This document shows, piece by piece, positions 1-5,069 of a stretch of 5,069 nt of DNA (its first letter is position 1; each line of letters opens with the position of its first letter). The notes beneath the pieces were generated by a model. The model was given only the letters and a program-made list of their open reading frames with translations. It did not search any database and was not told the DNA's origin. This DNA comes from JABDJL01 sp047614505 (GTDB taxonomy: Bacteria; Pseudomonadota; Gammaproteobacteria; Xanthomonadales; SZUA-36). A program made the position numbers and the translations under genes. Location: the NCBI GenBank assembly GCA_047614505.1, contig JBLHGQ010000177.1, positions 1-5,069 of the forward strand, in the 5' to 3' direction.

Positions 1-1089
1 CAGGCCGCGATTGAGGCCGGTGCCGGGACGATTAATATTCCTGACACAGTCGGTTATTCAACCCCGTCAGAAATGTTTGACCTGTTTTCATGGCTCAAGG
101 CAACCGTACCCGGCTTGGATAAAGTAAGAATCAGCACTCATTGCCACAACGATCTGGGACTGGCGGTTGCCAATAGTCTGGCCGCGGTTGATGCCGGTGC
201 GCGTCAAATCGAATGTACCCTGAATGGAATAGGTGAGCGTGCCGGTAACTGCGCATTGGAAGAGGTCGTTATGGCCTTGCACACCCGTGCCGACCGTTAC
301 GGCTGCCATACCGGTATCGATACCCGCAAGCTACATGCTGCCAGCCATCTGTTGGCCGCCGTTACCGGTAATTTTGTACCGCGTAACAAGGCTATCGTGG
401 GGGAGAACGCATTTGCCCACGAAGCGGGAATTCACCAGCATGGCATGCTCGCTGATCCGGAAACCTACGAAATCATGCGCCCTGAAGATGTAGGCGTCAG
501 TTCCACCGAACTTGTGCTGGGCAAACACAGTGGCAAACACGCAGTTGCCGACCGTGCCGGCCAAATGGGTTACGACCTGGATGAGAAAGAATTGGCCAGC
601 GTGATGGAGCGATTCAAGGACCTGGCCGATCGTAAAAAACGTATTTTCGATTCAGATCTGGAAGCCATCATCACCGGCAGTAAAGTGGGCACCATTGGTC
701 CCTGGACACTTGCCTGGTTGAACGTGGTCAGCCGGGTCAACAGTGAGGATCACCCAACTGCTTCGTTAACACTTGCTCATTCCAATGGTGAATCTACCAC
801 CCAAACCGGGATTGGTGATGGTCCCGTTGATGCGATTGTTCATGCGCTGGAAAAAATCACCGGAATGAAAATTCAGGTTCTGAACCTGGCCATGCGCAGT
901 ATTTCCCTGGGTGAAGACGCCCAGGGCGAAGCCAGTCTTCGGGCGACCTGCGATGGTGTGGAATACAATGGTCACGGCTTGTCCACTGACATCGTGGCAG
1001 CTTGCGCTGAGGCGCTGCTGGAAATTGTTAACAGAGCAGATCGAAATCACGAGAATCTACGTAACAAGAAAGCCGCTAGCGCGGCATAA
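1..1089 (+). CDS. leuA: 2-isopropylmalate synthase, 3' part (N-terminus outside window)
   Basis: This enzyme condenses acetyl-CoA with 2-ketoisovalerate to give 2-isopropylmalate, the committed and normally leucine-inhibited step of leucine synthesis, in the cytoplasm. The frame is open from base 1, so the gene is cut by the window edge; 362 residues are visible. By comparison with the family (about 520 residues) roughly 155 N-terminal residues are missing, so the ATG at 73 is internal and not the start. Visible motifs, in fragment numbering: IPDTVGY near 13-19; HCHND with the metal-binding histidines 47 and 49; NGIGERAGN soon after; ENAFAHEAGIHQHGML at 135-150; GKHSGKH at 174-180. The C-terminal part has the LeuA regulatory-domain signatures GDGPVDA (272-278), GEDAQGE (304-310) and a late STDIV, so the feedback domain appears intact. 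A TAA stop lies 15 nt before the aminotransferase gene. The family assignment is certain. Citramalate or homocitrate synthase is much less likely given the leu-operon context. Confidence 0.97.
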   Translation, partial: QAAIEAGAGTINIPDTVGYSTPSEMFDLFSWLKATVPGLDKVRISTHCHNDLGLAVANSLAAVDAGARQIECTLNGIGERAGNCALEEVVMALHTRADRYGCHTGIDTRKLHAASHLLAAVTGNFVPRNKAIVGENAFAHEAGIHQHGMLADPETYEIMRPEDVGVSSTELVLGKHSGKHAVADRAGQMGYDLDEKELASVMERFKDLADRKKRIFDSDLEAIITGSKVGTIGPWTLAWLNVVSRVNSEDHPTASLTLAHSNGESTTQTGIGDGPVDAIVHALEKITGMKIQVLNLAMRSISLGEDAQGEASLRATCDGVEYNGHGLSTDIVAACAEALLEIVNRADRNHENLRNKKAASAA

Positions 1090-1104
1090 CAGGGATGTAC
1101 TGAA

Positions 1105-2061
1105 ATGACACCGACAAAATTTATCTGGCACAACGGTCAATTTGTGCCCTGGCATGAAGCCACAACACATGTTCTAACGCATGCGTTGCATTATGGCTCC
1201 AGTGTATTTGAAGGCATTCGAGTCTATGACAAGCTTGGAGAGCCCTTTGGATTCAGGATGCGCGAACATCTTCAAAGGTTGAAGAATTCGGCCAAAATCT
1301 ATCGCATGAATATTCCGTTTGATGTCGATACCTTACATGCGGCCTGTTGTGAATTGGTTCAGCGTAATGAGCTGAGTTCTGCTTATTTAAGGCCAATTGC
1401 ATTCAGAGGTTATGGCTCATTAGGTGTCGCACCGCTTGAAGATCTGCCAATGGAAGTTTCCATTGCGGCAATCCAGTGGGGTGCATATCTTGGTGAGGAA
1501 GCCCTGAATAAAGGTGCCAGAGTTTGTGTTTCCAGCTGGCAGCGGGTAGCTCCCAACACGATTCCAGCCGGTGCCAAGGCAGGCGGCAACTATCTTTCCG
1601 GTCAACTAATTAGCATGGAAGCTCATCGACTTGGTTTTGACGAGGGTATTGGTCTGGCCAGCGATGGTACCTTGAGTGAAGGTGCGGGAGAGAACCTGTT
1701 CCTGGTAAAAGATGGTGTGCTGATTACGCCACCGCAATCCTCTTCCATTCTGGCTGGAATTACGCGTGATTCGATAATGCGTCTGGCTCGTGCCATGGGT
1801 TATGAGGTTCGCGAGCAAACTTTGTCACGTGAAATTCTTTATCTGGCCGATGAATTATTCTTTACCGGAACGGCTGCTGAAGTTACCCCGATTGCATCGG
1901 TCGATGATATTGATATCGGCATTGGCAGCCGTGGCCCAATCACAGAAAAACTCCAATCGGCATTTTTTGGTTTGTTTGATGGCACCACCGAAGACAGCTT
2001 CGGATGGCTGGAGCCGATCGGTAAAGCCAGTACCGGCCAGACCAAAGCGGCCAACGCCTAG
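1105..2061 (+). CDS. ilvE: Branched-chain amino acid aminotransferase (PLP fold type IV)
   Basis: This enzyme reversibly transfers an amino group between glutamate and the branched-chain 2-keto acids; here it would complete leucine synthesis from 4-methyl-2-oxopentanoate. The protein has 318 residues, slightly longer than E. coli IlvE (about 309) because of an Ala/Lys-rich tail. Motifs: GSSVFEGIRVY at 31-41; the PLP Schiff-base lysine K158 in AKAGGNY, followed by Y163; SEGAGENLF at 191-199, whose E192 lies 34 residues after the lysine, as in IlvE, and should contact the pyridine nitrogen; LAGITRDSI near 216-224; SGTAAE-like TGTAAEVTP at 254-262; and a C-terminal FFGLFDG followed by the family's GWLEP-type ending. 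The ATG at 1105 is chosen because AGGGA (1091-1095) lies 9 nt upstream and the N-terminus aligns with the family. It sits 15 nt after leuA and 8 nt before leuC, so it is part of the operon. D-amino-acid aminotransferase and aminodeoxychorismate lyase share the fold but lack this close similarity to IlvE. Confidence 0.95.
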   Translation: MTPTKFIWHNGQFVPWHEATTHVLTHALHYGSSVFEGIRVYDKLGEPFGFRMREHLQRLKNSAKIYRMNIPFDVDTLHAACCELVQRNELSSAYLRPIAFRGYGSLGVAPLEDLPMEVSIAAIQWGAYLGEEALNKGARVCVSSWQRVAPNTIPAGAKAGGNYLSGQLISMEAHRLGFDEGIGLASDGTLSEGAGENLFLVKDGVLITPPQSSSILAGITRDSIMRLARAMGYEVREQTLSREILYLADELFFTGTAAEVTPIASVDDIDIGIGSRGPITEKLQSAFFGLFDGTTEDSFGWLEPIGKASTGQTKAANA

Positions 2062-2063
2062 GA
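2060..2063 (+). promoter_or_regulatory. leuC ribosome-binding site overlapping the upstream stop codon
   Basis: AGGA overlaps the TAG stop of the aminotransferase gene (2059-2061) and lies 6 nt before the leuC ATG at 2070. A ribosome terminating on the aminotransferase gene would be placed on the leuC start, which suggests coupled translation. It also supports the choice of 2070 as the start. Confidence 0.6.
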
Positions 2064-2069
2064 CCTAAA

Positions 2070-3482
2070 ATGCCAAAAACAATGTATGACAGGCTGTGGG
2101 ACATGCATCTGGTGAGGCCGGAAAGCACTGACACACCCGCCATAATGTATATAGACCTGCACCTCGTGCATGAAGTCACTTCGCCACAGGGCTTCGATAC
2201 CTTGCGCGAACGAAAGTTGGTGGTGCGCAGACCTGACCTGATTGTTGCCACGGTAGATCACTCAACACCAACTCTGCCTGCTGATGAAAACGGGCAGTTG
2301 CCTTATGTGACAAGGCAGGCAGAAAAGCAGGTCGAGCAACTGCGTGAAAACTGTACTGAATTTGGTATAGAGCTGCATGATTTCGGCAGCGCATATCGCG
2401 GAATCGTACATGTTATCGGGCCGGAACTGGGTGCGACGCAACCCGGTATGACAATTGTTTGTGGAGACAGCCACACCAGTACGCACGGGGCATTCGGCGC
2501 CCTCGCTTTTGGTATTGGCAGTACAGAAGTTGGCTATGTGCTGGCCACACAATGTGTGTTGCAGCGCAAAGCTAAAAATATGCGCATTACGGTCAATGGC
2601 GAACTTGGCAACGGCAGTTCTGCCAAGGATCTCGCATTACATATTATTAGTCACATTGGTGTTAACGGTGGAACCGGCCATGTTATCGAATATGCCGGCA
2701 GTGCCATTCGGGCGCTGGATATGGAAGGCCGCATGACCTTGTGCAATATGTCGATTGAAGCCGGTGCCCGTGCCGGAATGATTGCACCGGATGAAACAAC
2801 CATTGAGTATCTTCGTGGCCGCCCAATGGCTCCGAAAGATGATGATTTTGAAACGCAGGCCAGTCGTTGGCTGGCACTTGCCTCTGACCAGAACGCCGTA
2901 TTTGATCAGGAGGTCGAACTGGATGCAGCAAATGTACAGCCGACAATCACTTATGGCACCAACCCCGGCATGTCAATCTCGATCGGGGGCGTTATTCCTG
3001 TAGCAGATGGTGCAACTACGCAAAAGGCGCTGGATTATATGTCGTTTGAGTCCGGGCAATCCCTGGCAGATCGAAAAGTAGACCTGGTTTTTATCGGCAG
3101 TTGCACCAACGGGCGGATTTCAGACTTACGCGCTGCCGCTAATGTATTGCGAGGCAATCGCATTGCAGATCATGTCCGCATGCTGGTGGTACCTGGTTCT
3201 GAAGCCGTCAAACTGCAAGCCGAAAGTGAGGGTCTGCATGAAGTTTTTGTCGGTGCCGGTGCTGAATGGCGCTTGCCGGGCTGTTCCATGTGTATTGCCA
3301 TGAATGGGGATATCGTTCCACCCGGAAAAACAGCAGTCAGTACCTCTAACCGTAATTTTGAAGGCCGCCAGGGTGCGGGCGCCAGGACCATGCTGGCTGG
3401 CCCGGCAACGGCTGCAGCCTGTGCGATTGCCGGTAAAGTAGCCGACCCGCGTCAGTATCAGAATAATGGAGAGAGGGCTTGA
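2070..3482 (+). CDS. leuC: 3-isopropylmalate dehydratase large subunit
   Basis: This is the large, aconitase-like subunit of isopropylmalate isomerase. With LeuD it converts 2-isopropylmalate to 3-isopropylmalate by dehydration and rehydration on a [4Fe-4S] cluster. The length is 470 residues, normal for bacterial LeuC (about 466-475). Motifs: HLVHEVTSPQ at 31-40, CGDSHTSTHGAFGALAFGIG at 131-150, GRMTLCNMSIEAGARAGMIAPDE near 220-242, the first cluster cysteine C345 in FIGSCTNGRI, C405 and C408 in LPGCSMC, and the substrate-binding STSNRNFEGRQGAGAR at 424-439. All three cluster ligands are present, so the subunit should be active. The stretch between TNPG (297-300) and LDYMS (321-325) is about seven residues shorter than I recall in E. 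coli LeuC, and YGTNPGMSI and SCTNGRI resemble a LeuC subgroup I associate with Bacteroidetes. The stop TGA (3480-3482) shares its last base with the leuD ATG, typical of coupled synthesis of two subunits of one complex. Homoaconitase is unlikely in this context. Confidence 0.97.
   Translation: MPKTMYDRLWDMHLVRPESTDTPAIMYIDLHLVHEVTSPQGFDTLRERKLVVRRPDLIVATVDHSTPTLPADENGQLPYVTRQAEKQVEQLRENCTEFGIELHDFGSAYRGIVHVIGPELGATQPGMTIVCGDSHTSTHGAFGALAFGIGSTEVGYVLATQCVLQRKAKNMRITVNGELGNGSSAKDLALHIISHIGVNGGTGHVIEYAGSAIRALDMEGRMTLCNMSIEAGARAGMIAPDETTIEYLRGRPMAPKDDDFETQASRWLALASDQNAVFDQEVELDAANVQPTITYGTNPGMSISIGGVIPVADGATTQKALDYMSFESGQSLADRKVDLVFIGSCTNGRISDLRAAANVLRGNRIADHVRMLVVPGSEAVKLQAESEGLHEVFVGAGAEWRLPGCSMCIAMNGDIVPPGKTAVSTSNRNFEGRQGAGARTMLAGPATAAACAIAGKVADPRQYQNNGERA
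3468..3476 (+). promoter_or_regulatory. leuD ribosome-binding site inside the leuC 3' end
   Basis: The purine run GGAGAGAGG lies within the last codons of leuC, 5-10 nt before the ATG at 3482 depending on which GGAG/GAGG core is used. It favours the ATG at 3482 over the in-frame TTG at 3479. With the TGATG overlap it should couple LeuD synthesis to LeuC synthesis. Confidence 0.6.
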
Positions 3483-4105
3483 TGAAAGCTTTTACAAAAC
3501 TAAGTGGCGACATCCTGGTGCTGGAGCAACAGAACATTGATACCGATCAGATTATCCCCGCACGCTTTCTAACCACCACCAGTTTTGAGGGTCTGGGAGA
3601 CCATCTTTTCGCCGATTGGCGCTACGACGGTGAAGGAAAGGAAAGGCCTGATAGTGTTTTGAACCAGCCACGCGCAAAACAAAGCCCAATCCTTGTTGCC
3701 GGGCGAAATTTTGGCTGCGGTTCATCACGCGAACACGCACCTCACGCCTTGCTGGATTTTGGATTTCGAGTTGTTATCAGTTCCGAGATCGCGGACATTT
3801 TCAGAAACAACAGCCAAAACGTTGGTTTGCTTCCGGTAGTTTTACCCGAAGACCAGCACAGGCACCTGATGGGGCTTGATGGTCAGACGATTACCGTTGA
3901 CCTGGAGTCCTGCACTATTTTGGTACAAGGCTCTCACGATAACGATGTTATTTATCATTTTGAAATTGACGGATTTGCCCGCTACTGCCTGTTAAACGGC
4001 ATGGACAGACTGGACTTTCTGTTGGCCGAGCAATCTGCCATTGAGGTACACGAGTTAGCACATAAGAAAATTCACGGGGCTTGTACTCCTTCAAGGCGAT
4101 ATTGA
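3482..4105 (+). CDS. leuD: 3-isopropylmalate dehydratase small subunit, C-terminus rewritten by an insertion element
   Basis: This is the small swivel-domain subunit that completes isopropylmalate isomerase with LeuC. It has 207 residues from the ATG at 3482. Motifs: NIDTDQIIPARFL at 18-30, DHLFADWRYD at 40-49, the conserved GRNFGCGSSREHAPHAL at 74-90, IADIFRNNSQNVGLLPV near 103-119, and LLNGMDRLDFLL at 170-181. The catalytic and interface parts are therefore complete. The last codons are unusual: from the codon of residue 201 onward (4083-4105) the sequence is the left terminal inverted repeat of the element that follows, so the tail CTPSRRY and the TGA stop are element-derived. If the element is removed, the frame ends at a TAG after about 200-202 codons, close to the 201 residues of E. 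coli LeuD. The added tail is short and outside the conserved core, so activity is probably kept. The FLTTTSFEGLGDHLF and CLLNG stretches resemble the same non-enterobacterial subgroup as this LeuC. Confidence 0.96.
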   Translation: MKAFTKLSGDILVLEQQNIDTDQIIPARFLTTTSFEGLGDHLFADWRYDGEGKERPDSVLNQPRAKQSPILVAGRNFGCGSSREHAPHALLDFGFRVVISSEIADIFRNNSQNVGLLPVVLPEDQHRHLMGLDGQTITVDLESCTILVQGSHDNDVIYHFEIDGFARYCLLNGMDRLDFLLAEQSAIEVHELAHKKIHGACTPSRRY

Positions 4106-4106
4106 C
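4083..4106 (+). repeat. Left terminal inverted repeat
   Basis: The arm begins GTACTCCTTCAAGGCGATAT and is the reverse complement of 4323-4346 except at one position (G4104 against T4325). It is read as the last codons of leuD, and its 21st-23rd bases are the leuD TGA stop. In RNA its CUCCUU (4086-4091) would pair with the AAGGAG upstream of leuB. Confidence 0.9.
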
Positions 4107-4117
4107 GTGTTCAGAGC

Positions 4118-4205
4118 AGCCCAGATTATCCAAAACAAGGCGCAGACCGCAGAGAATGGTGCGTCCTTTTCAAGGCCTGCAACGCCGAATTGGGTAATCT
4201 GGGCT
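4118..4205 (+). repeat. Internal imperfect hairpin of the element
   Basis: AGCCCAGATTATCCAA (4118-4133) is the reverse complement of 4190-4205 at 15 of 16 positions; the exception (T4129/G4194) is a U-G pair in + strand RNA. After an internal loop the stem resumes with GGCG (4139-4142) against CGCC (4183-4186), then 4143-4148 against 4174-4179 with one mismatch and a 3-nt bulge. About 25 nt (4149-4173) remain as the loop. There is no trailing T-run, so it does not look like an intrinsic terminator. Confidence 0.75.
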
Positions 4206-4232
4206 ACTCCCTTCGGGCGAACCGGGAAGCAT

Positions 4233-4310
4233 TCGAGCGCGTTGTTGCGCTCCTTGCCAATGGCCAGCCATTACCCGCGAAGCGACGCCTTGCGCTCAAG
4301 CGCTTCTCGA
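4233..4310 (+). repeat. Possible second, weak hairpin of the element
   Basis: TCGAG (4233-4237) can pair with CTCGA (4306-4310), and the following GCG, TTG and GCGC blocks have interrupted counterparts on the other side. A small perfect stem GCGCT-CA-AGCGC lies at 4292-4303. Pairing is patchy, so this is a suggestion rather than a firm structure. With the outer stem and the first hairpin it would give a three-way junction. Confidence 0.35.
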
Positions 4311-4322
4311 TTCGCTGAGCAA

Positions 4323-4346
4323 GTTAATATCGCCTTGAAGGAGTAC
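4323..4346 (-). repeat. Right terminal inverted repeat
   Basis: The arm mirrors 4083-4106 with one difference. On the + strand it reads as eight codons for VNIALKEY; the left arm read on the - strand gives the same peptide, because the only difference between arms is a synonymous GTT/GTC. It contains the AAGGAG used by leuB. Confidence 0.9.
4338..4343 (+). promoter_or_regulatory. leuB ribosome-binding site carried by the element
   Basis: AAGGAG is a near-ideal Shine-Dalgarno sequence, 8 nt before the leuB ATG at 4352. It lies wholly inside the right inverted repeat, so it came with the insertion. In the polycistronic mRNA it would be paired with CUCCUU at 4086-4091 unless ribosomes or other structures keep the left arm open. 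Confidence 0.8.
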
Positions 4347-4351
4347 TTAGT

Positions 4352-5069
4352 ATGAGTTCAAAAGTTTTAGTTTTGGCCGGTGACGGCATTGGACCTGAAG
4401 TTTGCGCTGAAGCAGAAGCCTTATTGCGTGAAGTTGGCCATCAGCACAAGCTTGATATCAGCATCGATCATGCATTAATTGGTGGCGCGGCCATGGATGC
4501 AACCGGCTTGCCCCTGCCGGAAGAAACCCTGGCAGCATGCCGGGCATCGGATGCAGTTCTTCTTGGCGCAGTTGGTGGCCCCAAATGGTCTGACCCCAAT
4601 GCACTGATCCGCCCGGAACAGGGTCTATTGAAATTGCGCGAGGAGTTAGGGCTATTTGCTAACCTGCGGCCAGTACGGGTGCATCCTTCATTGGCGGCCA
4701 TTAGCCCGCTTAAGCCGGAACTGGTCGAGAACGTTGACATCATGGTGGTGCGGGAACTCACCGGGGGAATTTATTTCGGTGAGAAGAAGGAAGGAGATGA
4801 TTTCGCTTCTGACCTGTGTTCTTACTCACGCGAGGAAATTGAAAGAGTTGTAGTAATGGCAGCGGAACTGGCCAGAGAACGGAGCGGCTCCCTGACTCTT
4901 GTTGACAAGGCCAATGTCCTTGCCACCTCAAGATTGTGGCGCAAAGTGACCACACAGATCATGACCGAGCGCTTTGCAGAAGTACCTTTTGAAACCATGC
5001 TGGTTGATGCTGCCGCCATGTTTATAGTTGCAGATCCCGGACGTTTCGATGTCATCGTAACGGAGAACC
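4352..5069 (+). CDS. leuB: 3-isopropylmalate dehydrogenase, 5' part (C-terminus outside window)
   Basis: This enzyme oxidises and decarboxylates 3-isopropylmalate to 4-methyl-2-oxopentanoate using NAD+ and Mg2+ or Mn2+. The window contains 239 of roughly 360 residues, and the frame is open to the last base. Motifs, with counterparts of the known Thermus LeuB active-site residues: LAGDGIGPEV at 8-17; GAVGGPKW at 72-79; LLKLREELGLFANLRP with substrate-binding R96 and R106; VRELTGGIYFGE with R134 and Y141; VDKANVL with K186; and D219 in VDAAAM, the first metal ligand. The remaining metal ligands lie beyond the window edge. The start at 4352 is supported by the AAGGAG 8 nt upstream and by the fit of the N-terminus to the family. 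It is separated from leuD by the insertion element, unlike every other junction in the operon. Tartrate dehydrogenase and isocitrate dehydrogenase are related, but the LREELGLFANLRP segment and the gene context identify LeuB. Confidence 0.96.
   Translation, partial: MSSKVLVLAGDGIGPEVCAEAEALLREVGHQHKLDISIDHALIGGAAMDATGLPLPEETLAACRASDAVLLGAVGGPKWSDPNALIRPEQGLLKLREELGLFANLRPVRVHPSLAAISPLKPELVENVDIMVVRELTGGIYFGEKKEGDDFASDLCSYSREEIERVVVMAAELARERSGSLTLVDKANVLATSRLWRKVTTQIMTERFAEVPFETMLVDAAAMFIVADPGRFDVIVTEN

Larger units (their letters stand above)
4083..4346. mobile_element. MITE-like palindromic insertion element between leuD and leuB
   Basis: The segment is bounded by 24-bp inverted repeats (4083-4106 and 4323-4346) that match at 23 positions. 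Pairing continues more weakly inward for about another 8 bp (4108-4114 with 4315-4321). Inside lie one clear imperfect hairpin (4118-4205) and a weaker one (about 4233-4310). There is no transposase or recognisable gene, so if mobile it would need enzymes supplied elsewhere. Exact ends are uncertain. A CTT triplet lies just left of 4083 and again at 4346-4348. Alternatively GTAC, at 4083-4086 and 4343-4346, could be the target duplication. The open frame running across it (GTG 4107 to TGA 4355) and a minus-strand frame both carry VNIALKEY where they cross an arm. I recall similar short hypothetical proteins in gammaproteobacteria, which suggests a dispersed repeat family, but copy number cannot be judged from one window. 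The element overlaps the 3' end of leuD and contains the leuB ribosome-binding site. Confidence 0.8.

Noticed and set aside
73..75. ATG at 73 as the start of leuA
   Set aside because: The frame is open from base 1, and the residues encoded by 1-72 (ending in the family's IPDTVGYSTPSE) match conserved LeuA sequence, so the true start is upstream of the window.
905..926. Hairpin CCCTGGG/CCCAGGG with an 8-nt loop within leuA
   Set aside because: It encodes the conserved GEDAQGE motif region of the LeuA regulatory domain, has no T-run, and lies mid-gene; it is best explained by codon content.
3479..3481. TTG at 3479 as the leuD start
   Set aside because: The ATG immediately after it at 3482 has better spacing to the purine-rich site and forms the standard TGATG overlap with leuC.
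3948..4133. A 61-codon minus-strand frame with SEHVNIALKEY
   Set aside because: It is antisense to the leuD 3' end and takes its recognisable peptide from the left inverted repeat; there is no other support for a gene.
4208..4226. CCCTTCGGGCGAACCGGG inside the element as a possible intrinsic terminator
   Set aside because: The stems are only 3-4 bp and no T-rich tract follows, so it does not meet the form of an intrinsic terminator. Transcription must also pass to reach leuB unless another promoter exists.
4107..4355. An 82-codon GTG-initiated frame between leuD and leuB as a real gene
   Set aside because: It lies almost entirely in the repeat element, has no convincing ribosome-binding site or recognised domain, and its C-terminal peptide is simply the inverted repeat translated. 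It is kept only as a finding about translation across the element.
4468..4761. A 97-codon minus-strand frame opposite leuB
   Set aside because: It is antisense to conserved LeuB coding sequence with no recognisable domain, which makes it a shadow frame.

Overview
The window is a stretch of a leucine-biosynthesis operon, all on the + strand, in the order leuA (3' part only), a branched-chain aminotransferase gene (ilvE type), leuC, leuD and leuB (5' part only). Together these five enzymes carry 2-ketoisovalerate to leucine: 2-isopropylmalate synthase, the two-subunit isopropylmalate isomerase, 3-isopropylmalate dehydrogenase and the final transaminase. LeuA, the aminotransferase and the overall base composition suggest a proteobacterium, most likely a gammaproteobacterium. 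This is a judgement from remembered protein families, not from a database search.

Layout: leuA ends at 1089. The aminotransferase (1105-2061) follows after 15 nt, leuC (2070-3482) after 8 nt, and leuD starts at 3482 inside the leuC stop (TGATG). This tight packing points to one polycistronic, translationally coupled mRNA. No promoter or terminator is visible, so the operon should begin upstream of the window and continue beyond it.

The exception is the leuD-leuB junction. A roughly 260-bp non-coding element (about 4083-4346) sits there. It has 24-bp terminal inverted repeats that match at 23 positions and an internal imperfect hairpin at 4118-4205. It looks like a MITE-type palindromic insertion element with no transposase. 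Its left arm now encodes the last residues and the stop codon of leuD. Its right arm supplies the AAGGAG ribosome-binding site of leuB. Removing the element on paper, under either of two target-duplication models, restores a leuD of about 200-202 codons ending in TAG one base before the leuB ATG. That is the compact junction expected from the rest of the operon.

In the mRNA the two arms would form a 24-bp stem, with a G-U pair at the only DNA mismatch, and this stem buries the leuB ribosome-binding site. Because leuD is translated to nucleotide 23 of the left arm, ribosomes finishing leuD should open that stem. The insertion may therefore have made leuB translation depend on leuD translation. 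This junction is the most noteworthy part of the window; the remainder is ordinary core metabolism.
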